Made by a program: the position numbers and the translations under genes | NCBI GenBank assembly: GCA_000381605.1 | Contig: KB906760.1 | Coordinates: 372,001 to 436,000, forward strand | Direction: 5' to 3' | Source: Acidobacteriaceae bacterium KBS 89 | GTDB taxonomy: Bacteria; Acidobacteriota; Terriglobia; Terriglobales; Acidobacteriaceae | Length of the DNA: 64,000 nt | Notes under the pieces: generated by a model | What the model was told of the DNA's origin: nothing | What the model saw: the letters and a program-made list of their open reading frames with translations, nothing else | Database searches by the model: none | Shown here: positions 1-8,400 of the stretch, piece by piece | Position numbering within the stretch: position 1 is the stretch's first letter | Layout: each line of letters begins with the position of its first letter

Positions 1-143
1 CCACCTTTTCCTATTTGACGTTGGACCTCCTCAACCTCCAAGTCGATGCCCGCGACGGAAAAAGCATCTTGCCATGCCGCTGCGTGGAGCCAGTTGCTCT
101 GAACAAGTGTTCCGTCAATGTCGGAGAGTACCGCTTCAATCAT
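1..143 (-). CDS. HAD-superfamily hydrolase, N-terminal part (runs off left edge)
   Basis: The first 47 codons of a haloacid-dehalogenase-type hydrolase are visible on the minus strand. The protein opens MIEAVLSDIDGTLVQSN, which holds HAD motif I (DxDGTL); its first Asp is the phospho-accepting nucleophile in this superfamily. The cap region starts with a Trp/His-rich helix as in beta-phosphoglucomutase-like members. The start at 143 is fixed by an in-frame TGA four codons upstream and by a TGAGG Shine-Dalgarno sequence about seven bases before the ATG. The gene follows the dead response regulator at 153-517 by only nine bases, so both were probably in one operon. Substrate unknown: phosphatase or phosphomutase. 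The rest of the gene lies outside the window. Confidence 0.85.
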   Translation of the reverse strand, partial: MIEAVLSDIDGTLVQSNWLHAAAWQDAFSVAGIDLEVEEVQRQIGKG

Positions 144-152
144 CTCGTTGCC

Positions 153-517
153 TCAGAAATTTTGGATTGCTTCAACCAATTTGGTGGGATGAATCGGCTT
201 CTCCATTAGGTTGAAGGAATGCCCCTAGGCCTAAGCCTCTTCGATAAATGCCGGGCGCGCCGATGTCGCCCGAGGAGAGGAGAAACTTTACAAATCGGGA
301 TTTCAGTTCCGAAGCTGAATAGCTAGCTCGATACCAGTCAAACCGGAAATGATGTAGTGCGGCCAGGGAACGGCTTTTGCTGCCTCCATCGCCTCATGCG
401 AATCCGTCTAAGCGAAAGCGTCGAACAGGTTCATCTGCAACGCGATGGTGAGCATTTTTGCGATCTCGAGTTTGTCATCCCCCACGAAAAGGCGCAGCCG
501 GGGACGGGAAGCGCCAT
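153..517 (-). pseudogene. Decayed response regulator (receiver-only)
   Basis: Reading across frames on the minus strand recovers a CheY-like receiver. It has an acidic pocket (LRLFVGDDKLEIAKML), a helix ending in TDSHEAMEAAK, a shortened beta-3 with the phospho-Asp region damaged (YIISGLTGIELAI), and the conserved Lys turn near the C-terminus (GHSFNLMEKPIHP). The frame is broken by a stop after FDAFA, a stop after IQLRN, an apparent one-base T insertion in the following PDCKV-like codons, and two more stops in the EARARG-like segment. No start codon is in frame. It ends nine bases before the HAD gene. The call rests on the order of receiver landmarks surviving through the lesions, which is unlikely by chance. 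Confidence 0.8.
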
Positions 518-578
518 TAAGAAATGCCTCCCTGTTTCGGGTGGGCATTTGGGTAATTTCGAAGAGAACGTTCAGAAG

Positions 579-1088
579 TTAAAGTTTCTTTTCGAGATCG
601 TAAGCCATGTTTTTATGCGCGGCCACGGCGGTTTTCCCCTTGAGTACTGCAGCACGAAATTTAGCGTCCTTTGTGTCCTTAGCCTCTTTAGTGAATTCGC
701 TCAGCGCTTTAGAGTGATCGGAGACCATATCCTTCATGTATGCCTTATCAAAATCGTTGCCCGAGAGCCCAGACAGCTTATCCAACTCTTTCTGATGATC
801 GGCGTCTGGGCCGGTTGGCGGTGTTAAACCCCATGCGTCGACAAACGGCTTCATGCTCGCCGTCATCTGCGTATGCTCGGTAACCATCTTCTCAGCAAAA
901 GCCTTCACAGCCGGATTCGTGGCCTTTTGCTCCGCCAATTTGCTCAATGCGATCTCGTTTTGATCGGATTGCGCAGCGACGGCCAGAAACTTCTTGTCGT
1001 CCTCACTCTGCGCGGTTGCTTTACTCGGCATCAAACTGGATGCGAAACTCAGCACAGCGCAACATACTATTTGAGTTGTTCTTGTCAT
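579..1088 (-). CDS. DUF4142 secreted protein
   Basis: A 169-residue exported protein of the DUF4142 family, related to ferritin-like helical bundles. From the ATG at 1088 there is a signal peptide (MTRTTQIVC followed by a hydrophobic run and a cleavage site near TAQ). The mature helical domain carries family signatures such as KKFLAVAAQSDQNEIALSKLA and a C-terminal HKNMAYDLEKKL. DUF4142 proteins are periplasmic or outer-membrane-associated, and their biochemical role is not established. A longer reading from 1154 is open, but the 1088 start has a GGGAG ribosome-binding site six bases upstream and puts the signal peptide at the N-terminus. It stands alone between a pseudogene and two tiny membrane proteins. 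Confidence 0.88.
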   Translation of the reverse strand: MTRTTQIVCCAVLSFASSLMPSKATAQSEDDKKFLAVAAQSDQNEIALSKLAEQKATNPAVKAFAEKMVTEHTQMTASMKPFVDAWGLTPPTGPDADHQKELDKLSGLSGNDFDKAYMKDMVSDHSKALSEFTKEAKDTKDAKFRAAVLKGKTAVAAHKNMAYDLEKKL

Positions 1089-1194
1089 GTGATCTCCCAA
1101 GGCGGAATGCCAATCGTTGTACATCATCGTGTGAGAAGCAATCTTGCCCTTCAACGTTGCATCGGCTTTCGCCCTCTCTTGTTATTAGCGGCTA

Positions 1195-1368
1195 CTACCG
1201 ACGTCTCATCAGAAGGACTATAACCAAGACAATTACGAGAAGTCCCAGCGAACCTGGCCAAATGAACCACCCTCCGCCACTCGAGTATCCAGCCACCAGA
1301 CAACCTGAGAGGCCAAGAGTTGCGATGGATGCGGCGAACAGCGTGCCCAATCTCGTAAGTAGCGACAT
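1195..1368 (-). CDS. Small membrane protein, possible lipoprotein
   Basis: A 57-residue protein from an ATG preceded by an AAAGAGGT ribosome-binding site. It has an N-terminal hydrophobic segment ending in LSGC (a lipobox-like motif), a glycine/serine-rich linker, and a second hydrophobic helix (LGLLVIVLVIVLLMRRR) closed by a positive stop-transfer tail. The arrangement predicts a membrane anchor with very little soluble domain. Function not recognised. The next gene upstream on the same strand (1434-1622) is another tiny membrane protein, so the two may be co-transcribed envelope-stress genes; that is inference. Confidence 0.65.
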   Translation of the reverse strand: MSLLTRLGTLFAASIATLGLSGCLVAGYSSGGGWFIWPGSLGLLVIVLVIVLLMRRR

Positions 1369-1433
1369 AGTATTGACACCTCTTTCTCGATTTCGCACAT
1401 CTCACACTCCTCCACTCGGCCAAAAAAATCGCA

Positions 1434-1622
1434 CTAGACTACGTTTTTGACTTCTGAAACCGGTGAGGCAACCGGGTTTGTCACGGTCTGTCTCGCTATT
1501 GCAACCAGTGATTCTCCACGCTTGTACATGAGAAAAGCCGCCACAAACCCAGAAATTACGGTCGCGTAGACGATTAGTTTGCTGAACGTACTGTGCGTTT
1601 CGACTCGTTTCTCTGAAACCAT
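1434..1622 (-). CDS. Small single-pass membrane protein
   Basis: A 62-residue protein with one transmembrane helix (LIVYATVISGFVAAFLMY, about residues 17-34) followed by KRGE and a short soluble tail. The ATG at 1622 follows a GTGGGGGACATT leader with a GGGGGA ribosome-binding site; an upstream GTG in frame would add only four residues. No family recognised. Together with 1195-1368 it forms a pair of very small membrane proteins on the minus strand. Confidence 0.55.
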   Translation of the reverse strand: MVSEKRVETHSTFSKLIVYATVISGFVAAFLMYKRGESLVAIARQTVTNPVASPVSEVKNVV

Positions 1623-1832
1623 AATGTCCCCCACGATACTTCCTGACTTCTATGATGCAAGATCAAGTGGAAACACCGCTGAGATACTTCTGTTTCCAAG
1701 TGAGTGATTCGATTGCTACCCCCGCGTGCGTCCGCCCAGTATTTCGGTAGAAACCCGAATTTTGTGCTCTCTGCGATCTGTACCGAGCCGCCTTCCTCAT
1801 CCGTAGATCACGTCTTCAATCACCGCTGATGC

Positions 1833-2057
1833 TTGAAAGCTGTTCTTCCTCCACGGAGCCCCTCGATGAGTGATGCAACTCCCCCTCTCCCCACTCATGA
1901 ACTTGGTTCGTTGTCCGTCATTTGGATCGGGCTTCATCGGAAGCTAGAGATTTGGGAAAAGAAAGATCCTCTGATCCCGATAGGCGGTGACTTCAATGTC
2001 ATCCAAGAAGATATCGATTGCCACAAGCTTTTGCGTAGAGACTTATTTGGTGTGTAA
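1833..2057 (+). pseudogene. Fragment of exodeoxyribonuclease III (xth-like)
   Basis: The open stretch encodes IPIGGDFNVIQEDIDCHK, which closely resembles the catalytic GD(Y/F)N(V/I)xPxxxDxH block of exonuclease III/AP endonucleases, where Asp and Asn contact the metal and phosphate. The preceding residues (LHRKLEIWEKKDPLIPI) fit the helix before it. Nothing upstream gives the N-terminal metal-binding Glu region, and the open frame stops 13 codons after the motif, where the family continues for about 100 residues. So this is a remnant at most, and could be a chance match over about 45 residues. The flanking 1623-1832 and 2058-2294 hold no other convincing gene. Confidence 0.5.
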
Positions 2058-2294
2058 ATTTGGGAAATAAGTGGCGTAAGAGATGACTCAGGTCGGCCAC
2101 TCAGTTACTGCTACGAGAGGCACAAGGCTTTATTTGCCACTTCGAATGAGGCAATTGCGAGATGTTCCTTGAATGAAGTTAGATCGCAGCGAACCAGGCG
2201 CCGCGCGGCAGACCCCATCCACGCCACATAGCGCCCAACGACTTGCGCCACTCTACTTAACCAAGCTACCGACGTAATCGCCAGTTTAATCCGA

Positions 2295-2432
2295 ATGAGC
2301 GACGAGAACTTCCGACTACTGACCCGCCTTCTGACTCAGATCGAACGGATCTTGAGGGTCAATCAGCTCGATAAGGTCTCAAAGGAGATTGTCGCGGCCG
2401 CACGAGACAACCTGATCATCGGACATGTCTGA
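2295..2432 (+). CDS. Possible 45-residue helical protein
   Basis: A short frame beginning MSDENFRLLTRLLTQIERIL that reads as a strongly amphipathic helix, followed by a second helix (VSKEIVAAARDNLIIGHV). Codon use and helix periodicity look protein-like, but there is no clear Shine-Dalgarno sequence before the ATG and no family is recognised. It sits in a 900-base region otherwise without intact genes, so it may be a remnant. Confidence 0.3.
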   Translation: MSDENFRLLTRLLTQIERILRVNQLDKVSKEIVAAARDNLIIGHV

Positions 2433-2583
2433 CTGAGCGCAAAGTTCCCGCTTACCCCACATAGCGCTCAAATAATTACTCCACATTACGATCCAAGCTA
2501 CAACCTCTTAGGCACGACAAAGGCACTTCGAAAACACAGTTCATCTATCGACCGATGTAACGGTCGCAATCCGTATATCTAAT

Positions 2584-2961
2584 TCAGGTAGTCGATATGC
2601 CATATTCGGCCAGAACTTCGGCAACCGTCTTGAAAAGGAGTTCCGGCCCTCCTACTTTGCTAATAAATCTGTCGGCATAGCCGGCATCCGCCGGGATTTC
2701 GTTGACTCCGGAAATAAGGATTACGGGCATTGTGGGCCGCATGGCCTTGACGAATTTTGTGAGTTCCGTCCCGGTCATGCCGGGCATCATTTGATCAGAA
2801 AGAACAAGATTAATGTCCACCCCATCAAGCACCCCCAGTGCTTCCGCTCCCGAGGCCGCTGCAACCACTCGATACCCTTGCTTTTGCAGTATCAGTTTTC
2901 GCAGGGTTCGGGGAATCTCCTCATCGTCCACGCAGAGAATCGTGATGTTATTGGCGTCCAT
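2584..2961 (-). CDS. Single-domain response regulator (CheY-like)
   Basis: A 125-residue receiver domain with no output domain. The acidic pair is in LCVDDEE, the phospho-accepting Asp in NLVLSDQMMPGMTG, the switch Ser in VILISG, and the usual C-terminal Lys in the FISKVGGPELL segment. Start at 2961 has an AGGGGG ribosome-binding site five bases upstream and overlaps the end of the kinase gene by 14 bases, a sign of translational coupling. It probably takes phosphate from the upstream kinase or from the giant hybrid kinase and passes it on, or acts by protein contact. It ends the minus-strand operon 11171 to 2584. Confidence 0.92.
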   Translation of the reverse strand: MDANNITILCVDDEEIPRTLRKLILQKQGYRVVAAASGAEALGVLDGVDINLVLSDQMMPGMTGTELTKFVKAMRPTMPVILISGVNEIPADAGYADRFISKVGGPELLFKTVAEVLAEYGISTT

Positions 2962-5329
2962 TGGAGCCCCCTGCAACTTCTACTGCGTCCGGCGGGGCTA
3001 CTTCGTGGACTTCCGCTCCTTGAACGTTTGTGTCAGGCAGCCTCACTTGAAAGCAGGTAATATTCCTCCCGGTAACCGACGTGCTGCGGAAGCGAATGGT
3101 CCCTCCGTATTTCTGAACAATGCCTTTGCTAATCCAGAGACCCAGTCCAGTACCCTTCGTTGATTTCGTTGTGAAAAAAGGCTCGAATAGATGTTTTCCC
3201 TGTTCCGGATCAATGCCGGTACCGGTGTCGCAAATGGAGATGCAGACCTCGGGACGCCGATGGCCATGCCGTGAACATTCGAAGACGTGCAGGCGAAGCG
3301 TGCCGCCGTCCGGCATGGCCTGGACTGCGTTCCCAATGAGATTTAGAAACACCTGCTTCAGTTCAACCGGAAAACCCCAGATAGTCCCTCTGCTGCGGTA
3401 CAGCTTGTTCAGGGTTATATTGTCGAACTCCATGCGACGCGTTTGCAACTCCAGAATCTCGTCGAGAAGCGCAGAGAGTGAAACTTCAACGGGGTGTTTT
3501 GATTCCCGATAGAAGCCGAGCGTTTGCCGCGTAATGTGAGCGACACGAAGAAGTTCTTCCTCGCCCAGCTTGGCAAAATAACGAGCTTCTTCGTCGAGAG
3601 AAGGGTGGTCGCGAAGCAGGTAAAACGCGCTCGTAATCGCCTCAAGGGGATTGTTGATCTCGTGCGCGATGATGCCGGCTACCCGTCCCATCGCCGCCAA
3701 CCTCTCGGTTTTGCGCAAGGCATCTTCGGCTTTCAGTTGAGCGGTAATGTCCCGGTTAATCTCAAGGATTGCGTTACCGCCGGCCTTGAGCGCCTTGCGG
3801 CACGCAACCGTTACTTCCTGGCCATCCCGGGTAAACTGGGTAAGGTTTCCGTTCCATTTCCCGGTCTGTGCGAGTGCGTTCTCGACCTCGGTAAATCCCT
3901 TTGGGAATCTTGTATGCAGCACCTGGTGGATCGATTTGCCCAGAATCTCCTCGCGTGGCCAGCCATAAAGTGCCTCTGCGCCCGAGTTCCAGAAGAGAAG
4001 AACTCCGTTCATGTCTCGCACAATGATCGCCTCTGTCGCCAGTTCGAGCAGATCCGCCCGCTCCCGGAGTAGATCTTCAAGACGCTTCCGATCGGTCACG
4101 TTGATGAACGCGCCAACCGCTCCCCGCGCATTGCCATCTTGATTCAACAGAGGGCTCGCGCTGGATTGCAGGTAGATGAGTTCTCCATTCGGCCGCTTAA
4201 TCTCAAGCTCAAAAGTCGCAGACTGTTGCCCAGTTCTTGCACACTTGAGCAGTGGATGGTCAGCGCTTTCGAGGCGGCGGCCTTCGTTGTACATCGCAAA
4301 AGCATCCGTGCTGGCAGGATCGATGCGCGTGGCAATGTTCTCGCCCGGGCTTACACCCAGCAGATCGCTCAGCGCCATATTCGCTGTGACCACGGTACTC
4401 TCCGGATCCTGCGAGACCGCGACGCCAACGGGCAGCACCTGCATGATCGCCTCAAGCTCTGCTACGCGTTCCTGTAGTTGGCCATTGAGATTGCGAATCT
4501 GCTCCTCGGCCGCGATCTGGCCGCTTATATCTGTACCGGTGCCAAACCATCGCACCAAGTTCTCCTGAGAGTCGCGGATCGGTACAGCGCGAGCAAGAAA
4601 CCAGCGAAACTCTCCTTCTTTGCTCAATAAAGGAAAGGTGTCTTCCCATGCCTCTTCGGCCCTCCGGGCGCTCTCCAGCCGTTCAATGACACGGTCCGCA
4701 TAGTCTGGATGCTGGACATTCCGCCATCCCCACATCGGCATCTCTCCGGACGAGGTGCCGATGAAGTCGTACCAGCGCTGGTTGTACCAGAAGATGGAAC
4801 CTTGGGCATCGGCCATCCAGGCGAGCTGCGGAATGGAATTCGCCAGGGTGCGGAATTGGAGTTCGCTCTCATGCAGCTGCTCGGTCCGCTCCTGGACCCG
4901 CTCTTCCAGTTCGCGATTGAGACGTTCGAGTTGGCGATTCTTGCGATGTAGTTCAGCAAAGACGCTCACCTTGGCGCGGAGCAACTCCGGAATGACGGGA
5001 ACCGAGATGTAATCGACGGCGCCGCTCTTGTATCCCCTGATGCGGTCGAGATCGGTCAGGTGAACGGCGGAGATAAAGATAATCGCCGTCTTCTGAAACC
5101 TAGGATGCTGACGCATCATGTCGGCCAGTTCGAATCCATCGATCTCCGGCATGCTTACGTCCATTAGCACAACTGCGATGTCCTTATGCAAAAGCTGATC
5201 AAGCGCCTCCCGCGCAGATCGCGCTTGAATCAAGTTTTCATTTAATTCTTTGAGGATGACCTCGTAGCTCATCAGCTTGCCCGGCTGATCGTCCACCATG
5301 AGTATGTTTGCCTGGTCGCCATCGTTCAT
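2948..5329 (-). CDS. REC-PAS-PAS-PAS hybrid sensor histidine kinase
   Basis: A 793-residue cytoplasmic kinase. In order: an N-terminal receiver (about 8-125, phospho-Asp in VVLMDVSMPEIDG), a coiled coil of Glu/Arg-rich heptads (about 128-160), three PAS domains (first with QLAWMADAQGSIFWYNQRW; about 160-280, 290-410, 420-535), a dimerisation domain with the phospho-accepting His in IIAHEINNPLEAI, and an HATPase_c domain with N box NLIGNAVQAM, DTGTGI and GTGLGLWIS. No membrane segment is seen, so the PAS domains should sense internal signals (ligand, redox or light). An N-terminal receiver lets an upstream kinase control it; the giant HAMP kinase immediately upstream (73-base gap, same strand) is the obvious candidate. 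Confidence 0.93.
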   Translation of the reverse strand: MNDGDQANILMVDDQPGKLMSYEVILKELNENLIQARSAREALDQLLHKDIAVVLMDVSMPEIDGFELADMMRQHPRFQKTAIIFISAVHLTDLDRIRGYKSGAVDYISVPVIPELLRAKVSVFAELHRKNRQLERLNRELEERVQERTEQLHESELQFRTLANSIPQLAWMADAQGSIFWYNQRWYDFIGTSSGEMPMWGWRNVQHPDYADRVIERLESARRAEEAWEDTFPLLSKEGEFRWFLARAVPIRDSQENLVRWFGTGTDISGQIAAEEQIRNLNGQLQERVAELEAIMQVLPVGVAVSQDPESTVVTANMALSDLLGVSPGENIATRIDPASTDAFAMYNEGRRLESADHPLLKCARTGQQSATFELEIKRPNGELIYLQSSASPLLNQDGNARGAVGAFINVTDRKRLEDLLRERADLLELATEAIIVRDMNGVLLFWNSGAEALYGWPREEILGKSIHQVLHTRFPKGFTEVENALAQTGKWNGNLTQFTRDGQEVTVACRKALKAGGNAILEINRDITAQLKAEDALRKTERLAAMGRVAGIIAHEINNPLEAITSAFYLLRDHPSLDEEARYFAKLGEEELLRVAHITRQTLGFYRESKHPVEVSLSALLDEILELQTRRMEFDNITLNKLYRSRGTIWGFPVELKQVFLNLIGNAVQAMPDGGTLRLHVFECSRHGHRRPEVCISICDTGTGIDPEQGKHLFEPFFTTKSTKGTGLGLWISKGIVQKYGGTIRFRSTSVTGRNITCFQVRLPDTNVQGAEVHEVAPPDAVEVAGGSNGRQ

Positions 5330-5402
5330 TGTTTTTATTTGTCCGTTTTAGAATTGCATACCAGAAGCCTACCTTGCTTAACGACCACAGAGCGGTTGCA
5401 AG

Positions 5403-8400
5403 TTATCGGTGAAGCCACATACGGCAGGCCGACAGGAGTTGCTCGGTGTTTACCGGCTTCGCTAGGTACTCCGAGGCGCCCGCTTCGAGGCACTTTTCGC
5501 GATCACCTTTCATCGCTTTCGCCGTCAAGGCAATGATGGGAAGCCGGCGGAAAAGGGGATTCTGCCGGATGACCTGCATCGTCTCGTATCCATCCATCTC
5601 CGGCATCATAATGTCCATCAGAACTATGGACAGATCGGTGGTCGATTCCACAGTCGCAATGGCTTCACGCCCCGTTCCAGCCGTCAGGACGCTCATGCCG
5701 CGACGCTCCAGCACACTGCTGAGAGCGAAGATGTTGCGCACGTCGTCATCGACAATCAAGACTTTTCTGCCAACCAAAGCTTCGTCAGAACGGTGCAGTC
5801 GATCAAGCATATTCCGCTTTTCCTCGGGCAGGTCAGAGATGACCCGGTGAAGGAAGAGCGCAGTTTCGTCGAGCAGGCGCTCCGGCGATTCCACATCCTT
5901 TACGATCACGCTGCGCGCCAACATGTGGAGCCGTGAGTCTTCCTCCGGGGATAGGTCCTTCCCGGTGAAGACAACGACGGGCAACTCGCTTCCGGCCTTG
6001 GTTTGGCCCAGTTGTTCCAGCAATTCAAAACCCGTCATATCGGGCAGGCGGAGGTCGAGAACTGCGCAGTCAAACTGCTCTTCGCTCACCGCCGCGAGAG
6101 CTTCGGACCCAGTGGAGACAACCGATATGTCGATGTCATCATGACCCAGCAAGGTCTCGATGCTGAGCTGTTGTGTGGGTTCATCCTCGACCACAAGAAG
6201 ACGCTTGCGGCGAGGACGCGAGTACTCGCGTATCCGAGTGATCGCGGCACTCAAGCCTTCGCTGGTTGTCGGCTTGGTAACAAACGCGAAGGCTCCATGC
6301 GACAGGCCATGGTGCCAGTCCTCGTCCATCGTCAACATCTGCACCGGAATATGGCGCGTCGCGGGATCCTGCTTCAGGTGGTTCAAGACGGTCCAGCCGA
6401 GCATGTCGGGAAGTGAGACATCAAGTGACACGGCGGTGGGGTGAAACTCGCGCGCCAGCGCGAGGGCCTCGGCGCCTCGAAGCGCCATCAATACTTTGAA
6501 GCCCTTCTCTCGCGACAGGTCGCAAAGAACACGCGAATAGTGAACATCGTCTTCAACAATCAACAGCACGGCATCTCCCGGCTGGATGTTGTTGCGGTCA
6601 TCCGCAAGCACCTCGACCGGCGAGTCGATGACAGTCATCACCGAGACAGGAAGCTCGAGGCGCGGCCCGTGGTGCGGAAGATTGTTGGTGCTGGCAGTTT
6701 GCGTAGCTGGACCGACATAGGTCTGCGGCAGATAAAGAGTGAAGGTGCTGCCCTTACCCGGTGTGCTCCTCAGTTGAATCTCCCCACCGAGAAGGCTGGC
6801 CAGTTCGCGGCTAATGGCGAGACCGAGGCCGGTGCCGCCGTACTTACGGCTGGTGCCGGCGTCCGCCTGTTGGAAGGCCTCGAAGATAATTCGTTGCTTG
6901 TCCCCGGGAATGCCGATACCGCTATCGGATACCTCGAAGGCTACCACAGAGGCCGCTCCGCTGAGGATGGGATGGCGCGCCGTCCATCCACTGGCGACCG
7001 CCGCCACGGAAAGGCGAACGCCCCCCTGTTCCGTGAACTTGAACGCGTTTGACAGGAGATTCTTCAGCACCTGCTGAAGGCGCTTGGAGTCCGTCACCAA
7101 GCTCCGCGAAAGGTGCGCATCGGTGTCCACCTCGAAGGCGAGCCTGCGATTCTCCGCCTCGTGCCGGAAGGGACGCGCCACCATTTCAATCAGGCTGCCG
7201 AAGAATACTTCCTCAGCTTCGACCGAGACGGTACCGGACTCGATCTTGGATAAGTCCAGAATATCGCTGATGAGGTTGAGAAGATCAGTTCCCGCGCCGT
7301 GAATGGTACGAGCAAACTCAACCTGTTTGGGAGTCAGATTGGCGTCGGGGTTGTCGGCAAGCTGTTGGCCCAGAACGAGAATACTGTTAAGTGGCGTACG
7401 CAGCTCGTGCGACATATTGGCCAGGAACTCCGACTTGTACTTCGAAGTCAGGGCAAGCTCTTTTGCCTTCTCTTCTAGGGCGCCGCGAGCTTGTTCGATC
7501 TCCTGGTTTTTGCGTTCTACCTCGGCATTTTGCTCGGCCAGCTGTTTCGCCTTCTGGGCAAGCTGCTCGTTGGTCTGTTGCAGTTCCTTCTGCTGCGTCT
7601 GCAACTCGACCGCCAGCTGCTGCGACTGCTTCAGCAGGCCTTCGGTCTGCATGGTGGCTTCAATGCTGTTTAGCACAATGCCGATGCTCGAAGTCAACTG
7701 CTCCAAGAAGGCGAGGTGCGAGGCAGTGAATGCGTTCAGACTGGCCAGCTCGATGACCGCCTTGACGCGATCTTCGAAGAGAATCGGCAAAACAATGACG
7801 TTTCGTGGAACCGCTTTGAACAACCCGGAACGAACCGGAATCGTGTCTTTCGGCAGATCCGAGATCAACATGCGGCGTTTCTCCAATGCGCACTGCCCTA
7901 CTAGGCCTTCGCCCAACTTCACCGTCTCATGGTGGCCCTCAGTCGAGTCCGCGAAGGAAGATAGAAGGGTCATGCTGCCAGGCATCTCCGCCTCCATCTG
8001 GTACAGAACCCCTTGCTGCGCATTAACCAAGGGCGCAAGTTCCGAAAGCAGGAGACGTCCGACCGTCGTCAGTTCGCGCTGGCCCTGCAGCATGCCTGTG
8101 AACCGGGCGAGATTCGTCTTAAGCCAGTCCTGTTCCGTATTGCGATCGGTGGTCAGGCGCAGATTGTCAATCATCGTATTGATGTTGTCTTTCAACTCGG
8201 CCACTTCCCCGCTGGCATCCACCTGGATCGACCGGGTCAAGTCTCCCTTGGTGACGGCAGTGGCCACTTCGGCAATCGCACGCACCTGATTGGTCAGGTT
8301 GTCAGCTAGAAGATTCACGTTGCCCGTGAGATCCTTCCACGTTCCCGCTGCGCCGGGTACGTTCGCCTGGCCGCCAAGGCGCCCTTCCACGCCAACCTCG

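Noticed and set aside
357..827. 156-residue plus-strand frame
   Set aside because: It is antisense to the decayed response regulator and the DUF4142 gene, both supported by family motifs; no motif of its own.
7303..8289. 328-residue plus-strand frame, and the other long plus frames across 5.4-11 kb
   Set aside because: Antisense shadows of the HAMP kinase; Ser/Arg/Pro-rich repeats mirror the tandem coding repeats.
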